Origin: Verrucomicrobium spinosum DSM 4136 = JCM 18804
Lineage (GTDB): Bacteria > Verrucomicrobiota > Verrucomicrobiia > Verrucomicrobiales > Verrucomicrobiaceae
NCBI RefSeq assembly: GCF_000172155.1
Contig: NZ_ABIZ01000001.1
Location: forward strand, 2,637,105 to 2,701,104
Length of the DNA: 64,000 bases
Direction: 5' to 3'
Shown here: in pieces, positions 36,860-47,000 of the stretch
Position numbering within the stretch: position 1 is the stretch's first letter
How the letters are laid out: each line of letters begins with the position of its first letter
Position numbers and translations under genes: made by a program
The notes under the pieces: generated by a model
The model's database searches: none
What the model was told of the DNA's origin: nothing
What the model saw: only the letters and a program-made list of their open reading frames with translations

Positions 36860-37801
36860 CTAGCTCACTTTCTTCCATAGCAGTCCCAGGAACAGCGGGA
36901 ATTCCTTCCGCGCTTTGTTCTCTGCCTTGGCCCTGGGGCCAGGCTCGCTCTGTTTGTGGGAGTACCATTCCTGAAACCCGGCGAGCACGAGGCCGGCGGC
37001 GAAGCCTTTGGCGAGCAGGTCAGAGAGGCTGAGATGGAAGGACGTGGTGGTCTCGCTCTCCCGTTGGCCAGGGTGCATGACGATGGGGATGGTCAGCGGG
37101 CTGCCGTAGGCATCCAGTCGGCGGTACTGGATATTGGCCTCTTCATCGAAGCCCCAGCTCGTCTGGCGGGGGATGCGGAAGGTGGGGTGGTTCGTGGCCC
37201 AAAGCATGCGACCGCCCGGCTTCAGTACCTTGGCCGTGGCCTGGCAGACTTCGCCCAGATGAGCCATGTTCTGGATGCAGAGGATGGCGGAGATGGCGTC
37301 GAAGGTGCCCAGATCGTTGAGCTTCGCTGCATCCCGCGCCACGTAGCGGATCGGAGCGGGCGAGGGGTAAGTTTTTGCTCGTTTGATCAGGGATGGAGCG
37401 GCGTCCACCCCGGTGACCTTCGCCCCCTCAGCCGTCAGAGCGCGGGAGAAGACCCCCTGTCCACAGCCAAGATCCAGGATGGACTCGCCCGCCTGAGGCT
37501 TCAGCAGGGCCAGGGCTCCGGGGATCACCACTTGCTGGTACAACTCAGAGCCGTTTTCGCCCAAGATCCTGTCGTACCATTGTGCCGACTGCTCCCAGGA
37601 GGTGGCGTGCTTCCTCAAGCCCGCAGGACCGTGACCAGGCCGGTATCCCGGCCGCGCCGGACTCTGGCGGCCCCCGGCACCTCCTTTTTGAGGTCGCGGT
37701 CCACGATAGGGTGCGGGAGAGGAGGAGCGTTCTTCCTGCTCTCCCCGATGACGACGGTTTTGGTTCTTATCGCCATCACGGTCACGTTTCTGCCAAGCCA
37801 T
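36860..37801 (-). CDS. Class I SAM-dependent methyltransferase with basic N-terminal tail
   Basis: 313 residues. The first 65 residues are Arg/Gly/Gln/Pro-rich and probably disordered (RDRDGDKNQNRRHRGEQEER), like RNA-binding tails. The methyltransferase core has motif I ILDLGCGQGVFSRAL, motif II-type acid in VTGVDAAPSLIKRAK, and FDAISAILCIQNMAHLGEV. It is of the UbiE/Methyltransf_11 fold. The substrate is unknown; the basic tail may mean a nucleic-acid target, but that is inference. Confidence 0.82.
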   Translation of the reverse strand: MAWQKRDRDGDKNQNRRHRGEQEERSSSPAPYRGPRPQKGGAGGRQSPARPGYRPGHGPAGLRKHATSWEQSAQWYDRILGENGSELYQQVVIPGALALLKPQAGESILDLGCGQGVFSRALTAEGAKVTGVDAAPSLIKRAKTYPSPAPIRYVARDAAKLNDLGTFDAISAILCIQNMAHLGEVCQATAKVLKPGGRMLWATNHPTFRIPRQTSWGFDEEANIQYRRLDAYGSPLTIPIVMHPGQRESETTTSFHLSLSDLLAKGFAAGLVLAGFQEWYSHKQSEPGPRAKAENKARKEFPLFLGLLWKKVS

Positions 37802-37846
37802 CGGTCAGGATAGCCGGAATGCAGAAGATCGAAACCGCAAAAACAA

Positions 37847-37872
37847 GAGGGCTCCCAAAATCGGGAGCCCTC
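37847..37872 (-). terminator. Intrinsic terminator behind GT2 gene
   Basis: A perfect 10-bp stem, GAGGGCTCCC with GGGAGCCCTC, around AAAATC, followed on the - strand by TTGTTTTTGC. It lies 39 bases downstream of the glycosyltransferase stop, between it and the methyltransferase gene. Confidence 0.9.
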
Positions 37873-37910
37873 TCAGGGACAGAAGTTACGGGACGATCTG
37901 CGGGAAACGG

Positions 37911-38633
37911 CTACTTCTTCCCGGACGAGATCCGCTCGAAGAAGTAGGGGATGGAGATCTTCAGGCACTGGATGCCGTAGCGCAGGGCCTTGGAGAAGGG
38001 GATGGAACTGCTGTCTTCCTCGTACACCGTGGGGCAGGTTACCTCGCTGGTGGCAAAGTCATGACGCAGCGCGCCAATGAGCATCTGGTTGTCGAAGATG
38101 AAGTCATTGCGAAACTCGTGGAAGGGCACCGTCTCCAGGAGCTTCCGGGTGTAGCCGCGGCAGCCAGTGTGGAACTCACTATGGCTCACCCCAAAGCACC
38201 AGCCCATCACCATGGTGAGCAGGCGGTTGGGCAGGTAGCGCCAGAAGGGCATCGTGCCGCGAGCCCCTTTCCCGGAAGTGCGTGCCCCCAGCACCAGGTC
38301 ATGGTAGCCCGTGGCCAGCATCGCCGCCATGGGCAGCGTCACCTTTGGCGGATACTGGTAATCCGGATGGAGCTGGATCACGATGTCGGCACCAGCGTCC
38401 AGAGCCAGTTGCAGACAGCGCTTCACGTTGCCGCCGTAGTTCAGGTTTTTCTCATTGCGGAAGACGGAGATCCCGAGGGCCTGTGCAGTGGCAAAGGTGT
38501 CGTCCTTGGAGGCGTCATCCACCAGGATCACAATGTCCACATACTCGCGTGGGATGTCTGCGACAGTCTTGCCCACGGTTTTGGCCGCGTAGTACGCGGG
38601 CATGGTGACGGCGATCTTTTTACCAAGAAGCAT
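37911..38633 (-). CDS. Family 2 glycosyltransferase, dolichyl-phosphate-mannose-synthase-like
   Basis: 240 residues, GT-A fold. VAVTMPAYYAAKTV-type start, ILVDDASKDDTFATAQ (nucleotide Asp), and a QLHPDYQYPP segment in the place of the DxD motif, where DPM1-like enzymes usually read DAD or QxDAD; here the acidic residue is H-P-D. There is no membrane domain, so it is a short enzyme of the type that loads polyprenyl phosphate sugars. It may supply a donor to the neighbouring membrane glycosyltransferase (39966-41924); this is inferred from context. Confidence 0.85.
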   Translation of the reverse strand: MLLGKKIAVTMPAYYAAKTVGKTVADIPREYVDIVILVDDASKDDTFATAQALGISVFRNEKNLNYGGNVKRCLQLALDAGADIVIQLHPDYQYPPKVTLPMAAMLATGYHDLVLGARTSGKGARGTMPFWRYLPNRLLTMVMGWCFGVSHSEFHTGCRGYTRKLLETVPFHEFRNDFIFDNQMLIGALRHDFATSEVTCPTVYEEDSSSIPFSKALRYGIQCLKISIPYFFERISSGKK

Positions 38634-38684
38634 GTGTGAGTGTGGTGCGGTGAATGACGGGAGAACGCTACCCGGAAGCAGGCA

Positions 38685-39866
38685 TCAAGCCAGTTCCAGG
38701 CTTTGTTGCCGAATGGACTCCCATGCCTTTTTGGCGAGGCTGTGGGGAATGTCCACATCGGAAGTCATCAAAGTCTGTCCCGCCGCAACGGAGTGCCGCA
38801 GCCGGCTGCCGGAAAGGAGGCCGATAGGCGGCGCGTCCGGAAGCTCTGAGATGCGGACCGTCTCACCGCGCAGCTCCACACTACCGATCGCGGTTTCTAT
38901 GAGTGTGCCAGCCGGAAGGTCTTTTTTGGCCACGGCTACCACATTGATCTTGGGCTGGGCACTGTTGTTCAGCAACACCCCGCCCCCAGCGATGATGCGG
39001 CGCAGTGTGCGCGGCAACTCCAGGTGACACAGGTGGTACGGGCGCAGCAGGGTATAGTACGGCCCCTCGCCCAGCTTCAGGTAGCGCAGGACGTGAGGGC
39101 GCTCAGTGGGGTGCTCGCAGGTCACGAAAACTCCGGCGGGCAGCTTTCGGTTGAGCACGTAGTCACTGAGCGGGATGCCCAGGCGTATGGCTTCGGTGCT
39201 CAGCAGGGCACCTGCTTCATCCAGCGTCAGGTCCTGGGGACCCAGCATGCCGCGCTGCGCGATATCAGCACCCAGCCCATTGGCCACCAGCGCTTGCTCG
39301 ATCTGCAGCTTTGTTCCGTCGGTGAAGCTCGTCACCTGCGTCCGGCTGATGCCATTGCGGCTGGCCCAGTAGGCCATTTCTTCCTCTTTAGGATGATGGT
39401 TCAGGAAGCCCTTGATGTTTCCGTAAACGAGCGGGTTGAAGCCCATCTGCACCGCCTCTTCATGCAGGGCTGCCAGGGATCCGGGCTGGTCGCCTTCAGC
39501 CTCAGTGAGAATGCCGCTGTTACAAAAGTAGGAGCCCACCGTTACGTGGAACTCTGCGCCCATCGTCACCACCGGCAAGCCTGCCTCATGAGCGGCCTGC
39601 ACCGTATTGCTGGCGTGCAGAATGTCCCCGCTGCACTCCACGATCACATCCGAGTGAGCCATCAGGTCCTCCATGGACCGTGTCAGGAGGTTGGAGTCAA
39701 TGTCCTGCACGGAATTGACCGGACGCCGGGTCAGGACCCGGGATACCGCCATGTCCGGCGTGGTGCGCAGCATCAAACACAAGCCCACAGCGATGAAGCC
39801 CGTCCCCACAATCCCAATTCTTGTTGGGACCGTACGAGTGATTCTGGGCGTCATGGGGCTTGGCAT
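38685..39866 (-). CDS. NAD(P)-dependent oxidoreductase with C-terminal SAF domain
   Basis: 393 residues from MPSPMTPRITRT (or MTPRIT, 12 bases later); the frame opens at 39965 without support. The N-terminal Rossmann fold has RIGIVGTGFIAVGLCLML, then SDVIVECSGD, as in homoserine-dehydrogenase-like proteins. The C-terminal part is SAF-like: VVAVAKKDLPAGTLIETAIG. SAF modules occur in antifreeze-like sugar-acid enzymes and in enzymes with a Rossmann N-terminus of this layout. It sits between two glycosyltransferases on the same strand, so a role in making an unusual surface sugar is suggested. Substrate not known. Confidence 0.78.
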   Translation of the reverse strand: MPSPMTPRITRTVPTRIGIVGTGFIAVGLCLMLRTTPDMAVSRVLTRRPVNSVQDIDSNLLTRSMEDLMAHSDVIVECSGDILHASNTVQAAHEAGLPVVTMGAEFHVTVGSYFCNSGILTEAEGDQPGSLAALHEEAVQMGFNPLVYGNIKGFLNHHPKEEEMAYWASRNGISRTQVTSFTDGTKLQIEQALVANGLGADIAQRGMLGPQDLTLDEAGALLSTEAIRLGIPLSDYVLNRKLPAGVFVTCEHPTERPHVLRYLKLGEGPYYTLLRPYHLCHLELPRTLRRIIAGGGVLLNNSAQPKINVVAVAKKDLPAGTLIETAIGSVELRGETVRISELPDAPPIGLLSGSRLRHSVAAGQTLMTSDVDIPHSLAKKAWESIRQQSLELA

Positions 39867-39965
39867 TCGGGGGTGGTTTTGCGGGGAGTCGCGGATACTG
39901 CCGACAACTGCTGCGAAAGCAAACGAATCCAGCAAGAAGCGTGATAATCTTGCGGGGAAAAACAA

Positions 39966-41924
39966 TTATCTGTCGCGATCTCCTCGGCGATATCGAAAGA
40001 CATCACGGGAGGTAAAGGGCATGAGACCGGAAAAGTGGCCCACATGCTCAAACTGTGCGGGATCCTCCAGAATGGCGATCACTTCCGCCAGCGTGGGATT
40101 GGCCTTGTGGAACCCCACATCTCCCAGGTTGAAGTAAAGCTGCCGTCCGCTGCGATCCGCCTCGGCAAGCACGGCGCGAAACTCGGTGAGATTGTCTGCC
40201 CGATACATGGCCGGGTCATAAGCTTCTGTGAACATGGAGAGGGCCCCGCCCATCACCTCCTTGTCAAAGTCCGGGTGGCGGGGGCTCATGATCTTCCGGT
40301 AGCTGGCTACGGACTCGCGGGACGGCTCGATGGGGTGGTGCCGCATCCGGTCCCTGGGGACAGCGGTGATCAGGACAAAAAGCGTGGTGACAGCCAGCAG
40401 CAGCCCATGTCGATGCTTCACCCGCCAGCGTGCCATTCCCGAGGCCGCAGCGGAGACGAGCATGAGGAGTCCTGGCAGGAACGGCAGCAGGTACCACGGA
40501 TAGGGCTTGTTCTGCCCCGCCGCCATGTGGGCGAGCATCAAGAGAGGGGGTGCCAGGACAAAAATCAGGAGCAAGCGGCGCGTTCGGTCCGTCACCAGAG
40601 CCCAGACGCCGACCACCAAGGTCAGGAGAAACGTGCCCGTGCCTGCCGCAAAAAGGACGGGATGCGCGGCGAATGCGGCTGAGAGGTGATGATGCAGCGG
40701 GTTGGCCTCCCTGCTCCAGGCATTCCACGGTTGGCCAAAAACCCAGCCGGAGAAGGAGTCCTGCCACCAGCGCAGGTCCATCGTGCCGTGAATCTCCCCC
40801 TTTTTCATGAACTCCAGCATCTGCGGCCAGCAGGGGGTGAGGTAGCCGAGCACCAGAAAGCAGGTGACGAGCCCCCCCACGACCCAGCGGCTGGCCAGGA
40901 GCAGCCGTGCCGGCCAGGTGAGCGTCGGGGAGCAGAGCGCCCCGATCACCAGCAGGTTGAATCCTGCCAAAAGGTAAACGCTTTGGAAATTGCTCCAGAG
41001 GATGAAAAACTCCAACAGTCCCATCAGCACCCACCATCGCCAGAGTCCAGTGTGCAGCGCCCGGCCCACCACCCCTACCAGAGCCGTGGCACCGAGCATG
41101 ACGAATCCGTAGCCTCGACCGTCCACGGCGAACCGGATGAACCACGGATGCGCGGCCATGAGCAGCGCGGTCCACCATCCCCCCAGGCCCCAAACCCGCA
41201 GGGACCAGATCATCAGTGCCAGGGTCGCCAGACCGCCCACGAACACAGGCGCGCGCAGGAGCGCCTCATTGAACCAGGGGGCGTCCGGCCCAGTGCCAGG
41301 GCGGAAAAAAGTCTCGTGGGTGAGCCGGGCAAAGGCGCTGTACCCCAGATGGTTCGTGGGCTTGCGCATGTTCCACAGGGTGGTGGCCCACGAGCGGGGT
41401 TCAATGGTGAGCGTGCCATCTGGCTGGCGCTCCACTTTGTCCAAAATGAACCGACTCGCGTTGAAGTCTTCGTCTCCCCACATTGAGAGAGTGAGGCGCG
41501 GGCTGTTCATCCACGCCCCCAGGCCCACCACTCCCACCAGTCCCAGCGTGTGCCACTTGGTCCAGGGTGGGCGGGTCGGGGCCTCCATCAGTGCCATGCC
41601 GTCTCGGTGCCGCCGGCCCAGCCAGGGACTGGCGAGAAGCAGCAGGGCGGACAGGCCCAGATTGAGCTTCAATCCCTTGTATAGCCATACTGGCACGTAG
41701 GCCTCTGGTGCCACCACCTTCCCTTCGGCCTTCAGGCGTTCAATGCGTCGCTCCTGCTTCACGGGCCGGTCGATGGTCAGGTAGGCCGTCAAAAATCCGG
41801 TAAACAAGAGCGCGCTCACCACGATGAGCACGCGGGACTCACGCAGCGGCAAAAAGGAGGGGGCTCGAAACATCCGGCCGCGACCATGGCTTTGAGGTTC
41901 CGTCGAGGCAAGCAGCAACTCCAT
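39966..41924 (-). CDS. Membrane glycosyltransferase, GT39/PMT-like
   Basis: 652 residues with about ten transmembrane helices, the first near VLIVVSALLFTGFLTAYLTI. After the third helix a long periplasmic loop begins with WGDEDFNASRFILDKVE, whose D-E pair matches the acidic catalytic motif of the GT39/GT83 fold, followed by helices such as LATLALMIWSLRVWGLGGWW. Such enzymes transfer sugars from polyprenyl-phosphate donors to exported acceptors. An alternative start is the Met at 41873. It lies upstream of the SAF-domain and GT2 genes, so a single surface-glycan unit is likely. Confidence 0.8.
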   Translation of the reverse strand: MELLLASTEPQSHGRGRMFRAPSFLPLRESRVLIVVSALLFTGFLTAYLTIDRPVKQERRIERLKAEGKVVAPEAYVPVWLYKGLKLNLGLSALLLLASPWLGRRHRDGMALMEAPTRPPWTKWHTLGLVGVVGLGAWMNSPRLTLSMWGDEDFNASRFILDKVERQPDGTLTIEPRSWATTLWNMRKPTNHLGYSAFARLTHETFFRPGTGPDAPWFNEALLRAPVFVGGLATLALMIWSLRVWGLGGWWTALLMAAHPWFIRFAVDGRGYGFVMLGATALVGVVGRALHTGLWRWWVLMGLLEFFILWSNFQSVYLLAGFNLLVIGALCSPTLTWPARLLLASRWVVGGLVTCFLVLGYLTPCWPQMLEFMKKGEIHGTMDLRWWQDSFSGWVFGQPWNAWSREANPLHHHLSAAFAAHPVLFAAGTGTFLLTLVVGVWALVTDRTRRLLLIFVLAPPLLMLAHMAAGQNKPYPWYLLPFLPGLLMLVSAAASGMARWRVKHRHGLLLAVTTLFVLITAVPRDRMRHHPIEPSRESVASYRKIMSPRHPDFDKEVMGGALSMFTEAYDPAMYRADNLTEFRAVLAEADRSGRQLYFNLGDVGFHKANPTLAEVIAILEDPAQFEHVGHFSGLMPFTSRDVFRYRRGDRDR

Positions 41925-42235
41925 CTCCTTCCCCAGGTTCAGCCGTGTTCAATCCAACAACCAAGAACTTGCTCACTTTAAAACTCCTGCTATCCTTCGC
42001 GCCTCATGTCGTCCGCAGCCTCCATCTGGCTCATTCGAATTATCTAGGGCTTCTGCAGCGCCTGAAAGGCGTTTTCTTGTGCAGACAGCCCGCATCCGAC
42101 CTTCCGACTGAGCGCCCGGACCCGGCGTCGAACTGGCGAAAGATTGACTTCGCCTCCCTGCGTCCGCCTTGCGCAAGCCTCCCTTCTTTGCTTTTCTCGT
42201 AACCCTGCTTTTTCGCTACTACCTCCCCGCTTCCT
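41925..42235 (+). promoter_or_regulatory. Divergent intergenic region, possible cimA promoter
   Basis: About 310 bases between divergent genes. A candidate sigma-70 promoter is TTGCTC (41969-41974), a 16-bp spacer and TATCCT (41991-41996). That would give a leader of about 240 bases for cimA, long enough for regulation, but I see no recognisable riboswitch. Weak evidence. Confidence 0.3.
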
Positions 42236-43819
42236 ATGATCACTGCACCGAAAGTTTCCCTTTATGATACCACGCTCCGTGATGGGACGCAGGGTGAAGG
42301 CGTAAACTTCAGCTCCCTCGACAAACTGCGCATCGCCCATGAGCTGGACAGCTTTGGCATGCACTACATTGAGGGCGGCTGGCCCGGCTCCAACCCCAAG
42401 GATGTGGAATTCTTTGAGCTGGCCAAGAAGCAGACTTTCAAGAACGCCAAGATTGCGGCCTTTGGAAGCACCCGCCGTGCCGATCTGGCCGTGGACAAGG
42501 ATCCCCAGGTGCGCACCCTTCTGGAGGCTGAGACGCCAGTCGTCACCTTCTACGGCAAGAGCTGGCTGCTTCATGTGACGGAGGTGCTGCGCACCACGCC
42601 AGAAGTGAACCGTGCGATGATCCGTGACACGGTGCGCCACTGCAAAGAGGCCGGCCGCGAAGTCTTCTACGACGCCGAGCATTTCTTTGATGGGTTCAAG
42701 GACGAGCCCGAATACGCCCTCTCCACTTTGGAGGCAGCGCTGGAAGGCGGGGCCGATGTGCTGGTGCTTTGCGAGACCAATGGCGGCACGCTTCCGCATG
42801 AAATCTCAGAGATTGTCAGCAAAGTCCAGGCCCGTTTCCCAGAGGCCAAGATCGGCATTCACTCCCATGATGATGGCGGCCTCGGCGTGGCCAACGCTCT
42901 CGCCGCCATCCGTGCGGGGGCGGTGCAGGTGCAGGGCACGATGAACGGCTACGGTGAGCGTACCGGCAACTGCAACCTCACCACGGTCATCCCGAACCTG
43001 CAGCTCAAAATGGGCATCCCCGTGGTGGGCGATCTTACCAAGCTCACCGTCCTCTCCAAGTTTGTTGATGACGTGGCCAACCTGCCACACTTCAACCGGG
43101 CTCCCTTTGTAGGCAGCACCGCCTTCTCCCACAAGGGGGGCACCCACGTGAATGCCGTACAAAAGCTGGCCCGCAGCTATGAGCACATCCAGCCCGCCAG
43201 CGTGGGCAACCGGCAGGTGGTGTTGGTGAGTGACATGTCTGGCCAGGACAACATCCTGCACAAAGCCGCCGAACTGGGCTTCCCCCTTCAACGCGGATCG
43301 GCCGAGGTGAAGCGCATTCTGGACCACGTGAAGACCCAGGAAAACGAAGGGTACGAGTACGAGGCCGCCGATGCTTCCTTCGAGCTCGTCCTGCGCAAGG
43401 ACATGGGCCAGTTCACCTCCAGCTTCCGGCTGCTGGAGTACCATGTAAGCCACCGCACCCATGGAGAGCGCGGTTTCGACACCTGCGAAGCCACCGTCAA
43501 AGTGGAAGTGAATGGCGAGCGCGTTTACACCGTGGAGGAAGGTGACGGCCCCGTGAACGCCCTTGACCGCGCCCTCCGCGTGGCCCTTTCCAGAGCCCAT
43601 CCGGAAATCGCAACCGTCCAGCTCTGCGACTACAAGGTCCGCATCATCGACAGCCGCACGGGCACCGCTGCCAAGACCCGCGTGCTGATCGAGAGCACCG
43701 ATGGTGTGAACCACTGGGGCACCGTCGGCGTGAGCACCAACATCATCGACGCCAGCTGGGAAGCGTTGGTGGACAGCCTAGAGTACTTCCTCTCCAAGAA
43801 GGCGAACTACGCGGAGTAG
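42236..43819 (+). CDS. cimA: (R)-citramalate synthase
   Basis: 527 residues. Condenses pyruvate and acetyl-CoA to citramalate, the threonine-independent entry to isoleucine. Opens KVSLYDTTLRDGTQGEGVNF, the metal-binding HMGL/LeuA-family motif; IGIHSHDDGGLGVANALAAI carries the HxH metal ligands. The C-terminal part (residues about 390-520) matches the LeuA allosteric/dimer domain, typical of the long citramalate synthase (about 520-540 residues), and was likely regulated by isoleucine. It stands alone. Confidence 0.93.
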   Translation: MITAPKVSLYDTTLRDGTQGEGVNFSSLDKLRIAHELDSFGMHYIEGGWPGSNPKDVEFFELAKKQTFKNAKIAAFGSTRRADLAVDKDPQVRTLLEAETPVVTFYGKSWLLHVTEVLRTTPEVNRAMIRDTVRHCKEAGREVFYDAEHFFDGFKDEPEYALSTLEAALEGGADVLVLCETNGGTLPHEISEIVSKVQARFPEAKIGIHSHDDGGLGVANALAAIRAGAVQVQGTMNGYGERTGNCNLTTVIPNLQLKMGIPVVGDLTKLTVLSKFVDDVANLPHFNRAPFVGSTAFSHKGGTHVNAVQKLARSYEHIQPASVGNRQVVLVSDMSGQDNILHKAAELGFPLQRGSAEVKRILDHVKTQENEGYEYEAADASFELVLRKDMGQFTSSFRLLEYHVSHRTHGERGFDTCEATVKVEVNGERVYTVEEGDGPVNALDRALRVALSRAHPEIATVQLCDYKVRIIDSRTGTAAKTRVLIESTDGVNHWGTVGVSTNIIDASWEALVDSLEYFLSKKANYAE

Positions 43820-44077
43820 AGTTGTCGGGCGTCCTTGGTGGGTAGGGAACGGAGTGGCAGTGCATGCTGCCCTCCGTCTGCACATCCTTCGGAAAAGGCG
43901 TGGTTCTGCCAATGTCATTCCGGCGGGCTAAATCCCCATTCCATCAGGTAAAAGCTGGCGAGGCTGATGACCTCGCTTCGTCAAACGAGCTGGGGGGCTG
44001 AAAGCCCGGCGTGATGGCCGCCATGGCCAACGCCCAAGGTTGGCGTTGGTTCTAGATATTGAGGGCTGTAGGCCCGG
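43820..44077. other. Gene-free DNA distal to the array
   Basis: Contains hairpin-type stretches such as GGGCTGAAAGCCC and CAACGCCCAAGGTTGGCGTTG. No gene is seen. It is at the degenerate end of the array, so probably not the leader. Confidence 0.5.
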
Positions 44078-47000
44078 GTCATTCAGGGAGGCTCGCTTAT
44101 TGACTGCTGCTGGTGATGCCAACCGCTCTGGCAATGTGTCGAGTGTCGTGTTGTCGCCATTGCCTTTCGGCTTACTGACTGCTGCTGGATGTTGTCCGGC
44201 TTGGTCATCGCCACCTCCAGGCGGTCGCCATTGCCTTTCGGCTTACTGACTGCTGCTGGTATCTTCAAGAAGGAGACGTGATCTCCTTCCGTACGTCGCC
44301 ATTGCCTTTCGGCTTACTGACTGCTGCTGGGGTCTATGAGATAACTTTTTTCGACTGCTTCTGCGAGGTCGCCATTGCCTTTCGGCTTACTGACTGCTGC
44401 TGGTTGACGGGTGCGGCCCCAAACGACTCACCATCGCGGAGGTCGCCATTGCCTTTCGGCTTACTGACTGCTGCTGGGCACGATTAAGTCCTTTGAGATC
44501 CGGTCACTGCAAAACGTCGCCATTGCCTTTCGGCTTACTGACTGCTGCTGGGACGACGCCACACCTGCGGACATCGCCACTGGCCTGGTCGCCATTGCCT
44601 TTCGGCTTACTGACTGCTGCTGGCCGTAGACAGCCTGGTAAACAGCCAGCTCCTCAATCCGTCGCCATTGCCTTTCGGCTTACTGACTGCTGCTGGGGGT
44701 AAGGGGCATCCGTCTGCGGACCTCCAACATCAAGTCGCCATTGCCTTTCGGCTTACTGACTGCTGCTGGGGATCTGGAGGCTACGGGGCCGGATGAGGCG
44801 GTGTCTGGTCGCCATTGCCTTTCGGCTTACTGACTGCTGCTGGACGACGGCCACGGTCTGCGCCTCGCCCTGGTCGGCATGGTCGCCATTGCCTTTCGGC
44901 TTACTGACTGCTGCTGGCGACGAACTCGCCTTTCCACTCCCAGCCGCCAGCGCTGTCGCCATTGCCTTTCGGCTTACTGACTGCTGCTGGAGCTGGACAA
45001 GTCGGGTGCATTGCAGTCTCGCGCTGAGTCGCCATTGCCTTTCGGCTTACTGACTGCTGCTGGTGCTGACTGCCCTCAAGATGACCCCAGAGCAGGCCGA
45101 GTCGCCATTGCCTTTCGGCTTACTGACTGCTGCTGGCCAGTGATATGGATGGGGAGTCGGTCCGTGGGTTCTGTGTCGCCATTGCCTTTCGGCTTACTGA
45201 CTGCTGCTGGTCCGCCTGCAACTCCGGGGGAGCCGTCCAGGAAAACCGTCGCCATTGCCTTTCGGCTTACTGACTGCTGCTGGTCCTTCATGTTGATTCC
45301 CGGAACCACCAGGGAGCCGCTCTGTCGCCATTGCCTTTCGGCTTACTGACTGCTGCTGGGTGTGCGACGTCGTCCGGTACTGGTCCCGCTTCGTTCCGTC
45401 GCCATTGCCTTTCGGCTTACTGACTGCTGCTGGAAGAACCGTTGGCTGGTTCGCTGCGGACCTTGACGCTGTCGCCATTGCCTTTCGGCTTACTGACTGC
45501 TGCTGGCGCTCATCAAAAACAAAACCTACTTCCTTGGGAACGTCGCCATTGCCTTTCGGCTTACTGACTGCTGCTGGACTGAACACGACCTGAAACACAC
45601 CGAACCCCTGCCATGGTCGCCATTGCCTTTCGGCTTACTGACTGCTGCTGGTCACTCGAAGGGGCCATGGCAGGTGCCGGCACCGGAGTCGCCATTGCCT
45701 TTCGGCTTACTGACTGCTGCTGGAACGGGCGGAGGGTTCTTTGCGCTTAGCCCTGAACTTGTCGCCATTGCCTTTCGGCTTACTGACTGCTGCTGGGTGG
45801 TTCACCAGCAGGTCATGGATCGCCATCGCATCGTCGCCATTGCCTTTCGGCTTACTGACTGCTGCTGGTGGAAGGGTAATACGCAAGAAGCCACTAAATA
45901 CAGTCGTCGCCATTGCCTTTCGGCTTACTGACTGCTGCTGGTGATCGGGTGGCAGTGACAAAATTTGCAAAGTTTGCGTCGCCATTGCCTTTCGGCTTAC
46001 TGACTGCTGCTGGGATATGTACTATGCCCCCAACAACATCGTGCCTCTGGTCGCCATTGCCTTTCGGCTTACTGACTGCTGCTGGCGAGTGGGGCGGCAA
46101 GTTCATCGACCTCAGCTTCGTGTCGCCATTGCCTTTCGGCTTACTGACTGCTGCTGGAATGAGCCCTCCGCCTTGATACCGCCCTGGTTGAACCGCGTCG
46201 CCATTGCCTTTCGGCTTACTGACTGCTGCTGGGATCTTCGTCGATATCGCCTTTGCCAAGCGTCGGGCCGTCGCCATTGCCTTTCGGCTTACTGACTGCT
46301 GCTGGACACCCGAATGGCGGGTTTGGCAGCACGAAATGATCTCTGTCGCCATTGCCTTTCGGCTTACTGACTGCTGCTGGGATCGAGACGGCGGAGGCTC
46401 GATACGCGGGCAAGCCGTCGCCATTGCCTTTCGGCTTACTGACTGCTGCTGGCAGCGAGAACCTTCCCGCCAGCCTTGTTCCATTTGAGGTCGCCATTGC
46501 CTTTCGGCTTACTGACTGCTGCTGGTCAATGAGACGGTGGTCGTCAGACTTCACCACCGACCTGTCGCCATTGCCTTTCGGCTTACTGACTGCTGCTGGC
46601 CGCCGACCTCAACGCGGTGTATGATGTTGAGATCGCATTGTCGCCATTGCCTTTCGGCTTACTGACTGCTGCTGGTGCCGTGAGGGCCAGCGTGAACACA
46701 GCCCCGACGGGCGGTCGCCATTGCCTTTCGGCTTACTGACTGCTGCTGGGGCATGGAGAAATACCAGGCCGGATGCCGCATCCTAAAGTCGCCATTGCCT
46801 TTCGGCTTACTGACTGCTGCTGGCTCCTTGAACTTTCCTTGAACCCACTCCGTGGAGACGGTCGCCATTGCCTTTCGGCTTACTGACTGCTGCTGGGATC
46901 CTCGCGACGCCGTCGCCTTGGTCGCCGCCGCGTCGCCATTGCCTTTCGGCTTACTGACTGCTGCTGGTGGAGCAAGCCTTCAAGGACTTGACCGGCGAAG

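Noticed and set aside
41945-42202. 85-codon frame MFNPTTKNLLTLKLL upstream of cimA
   Set aside because: There is no ribosome site, the composition is not coding-like, and it overlaps the likely promoter and leader.
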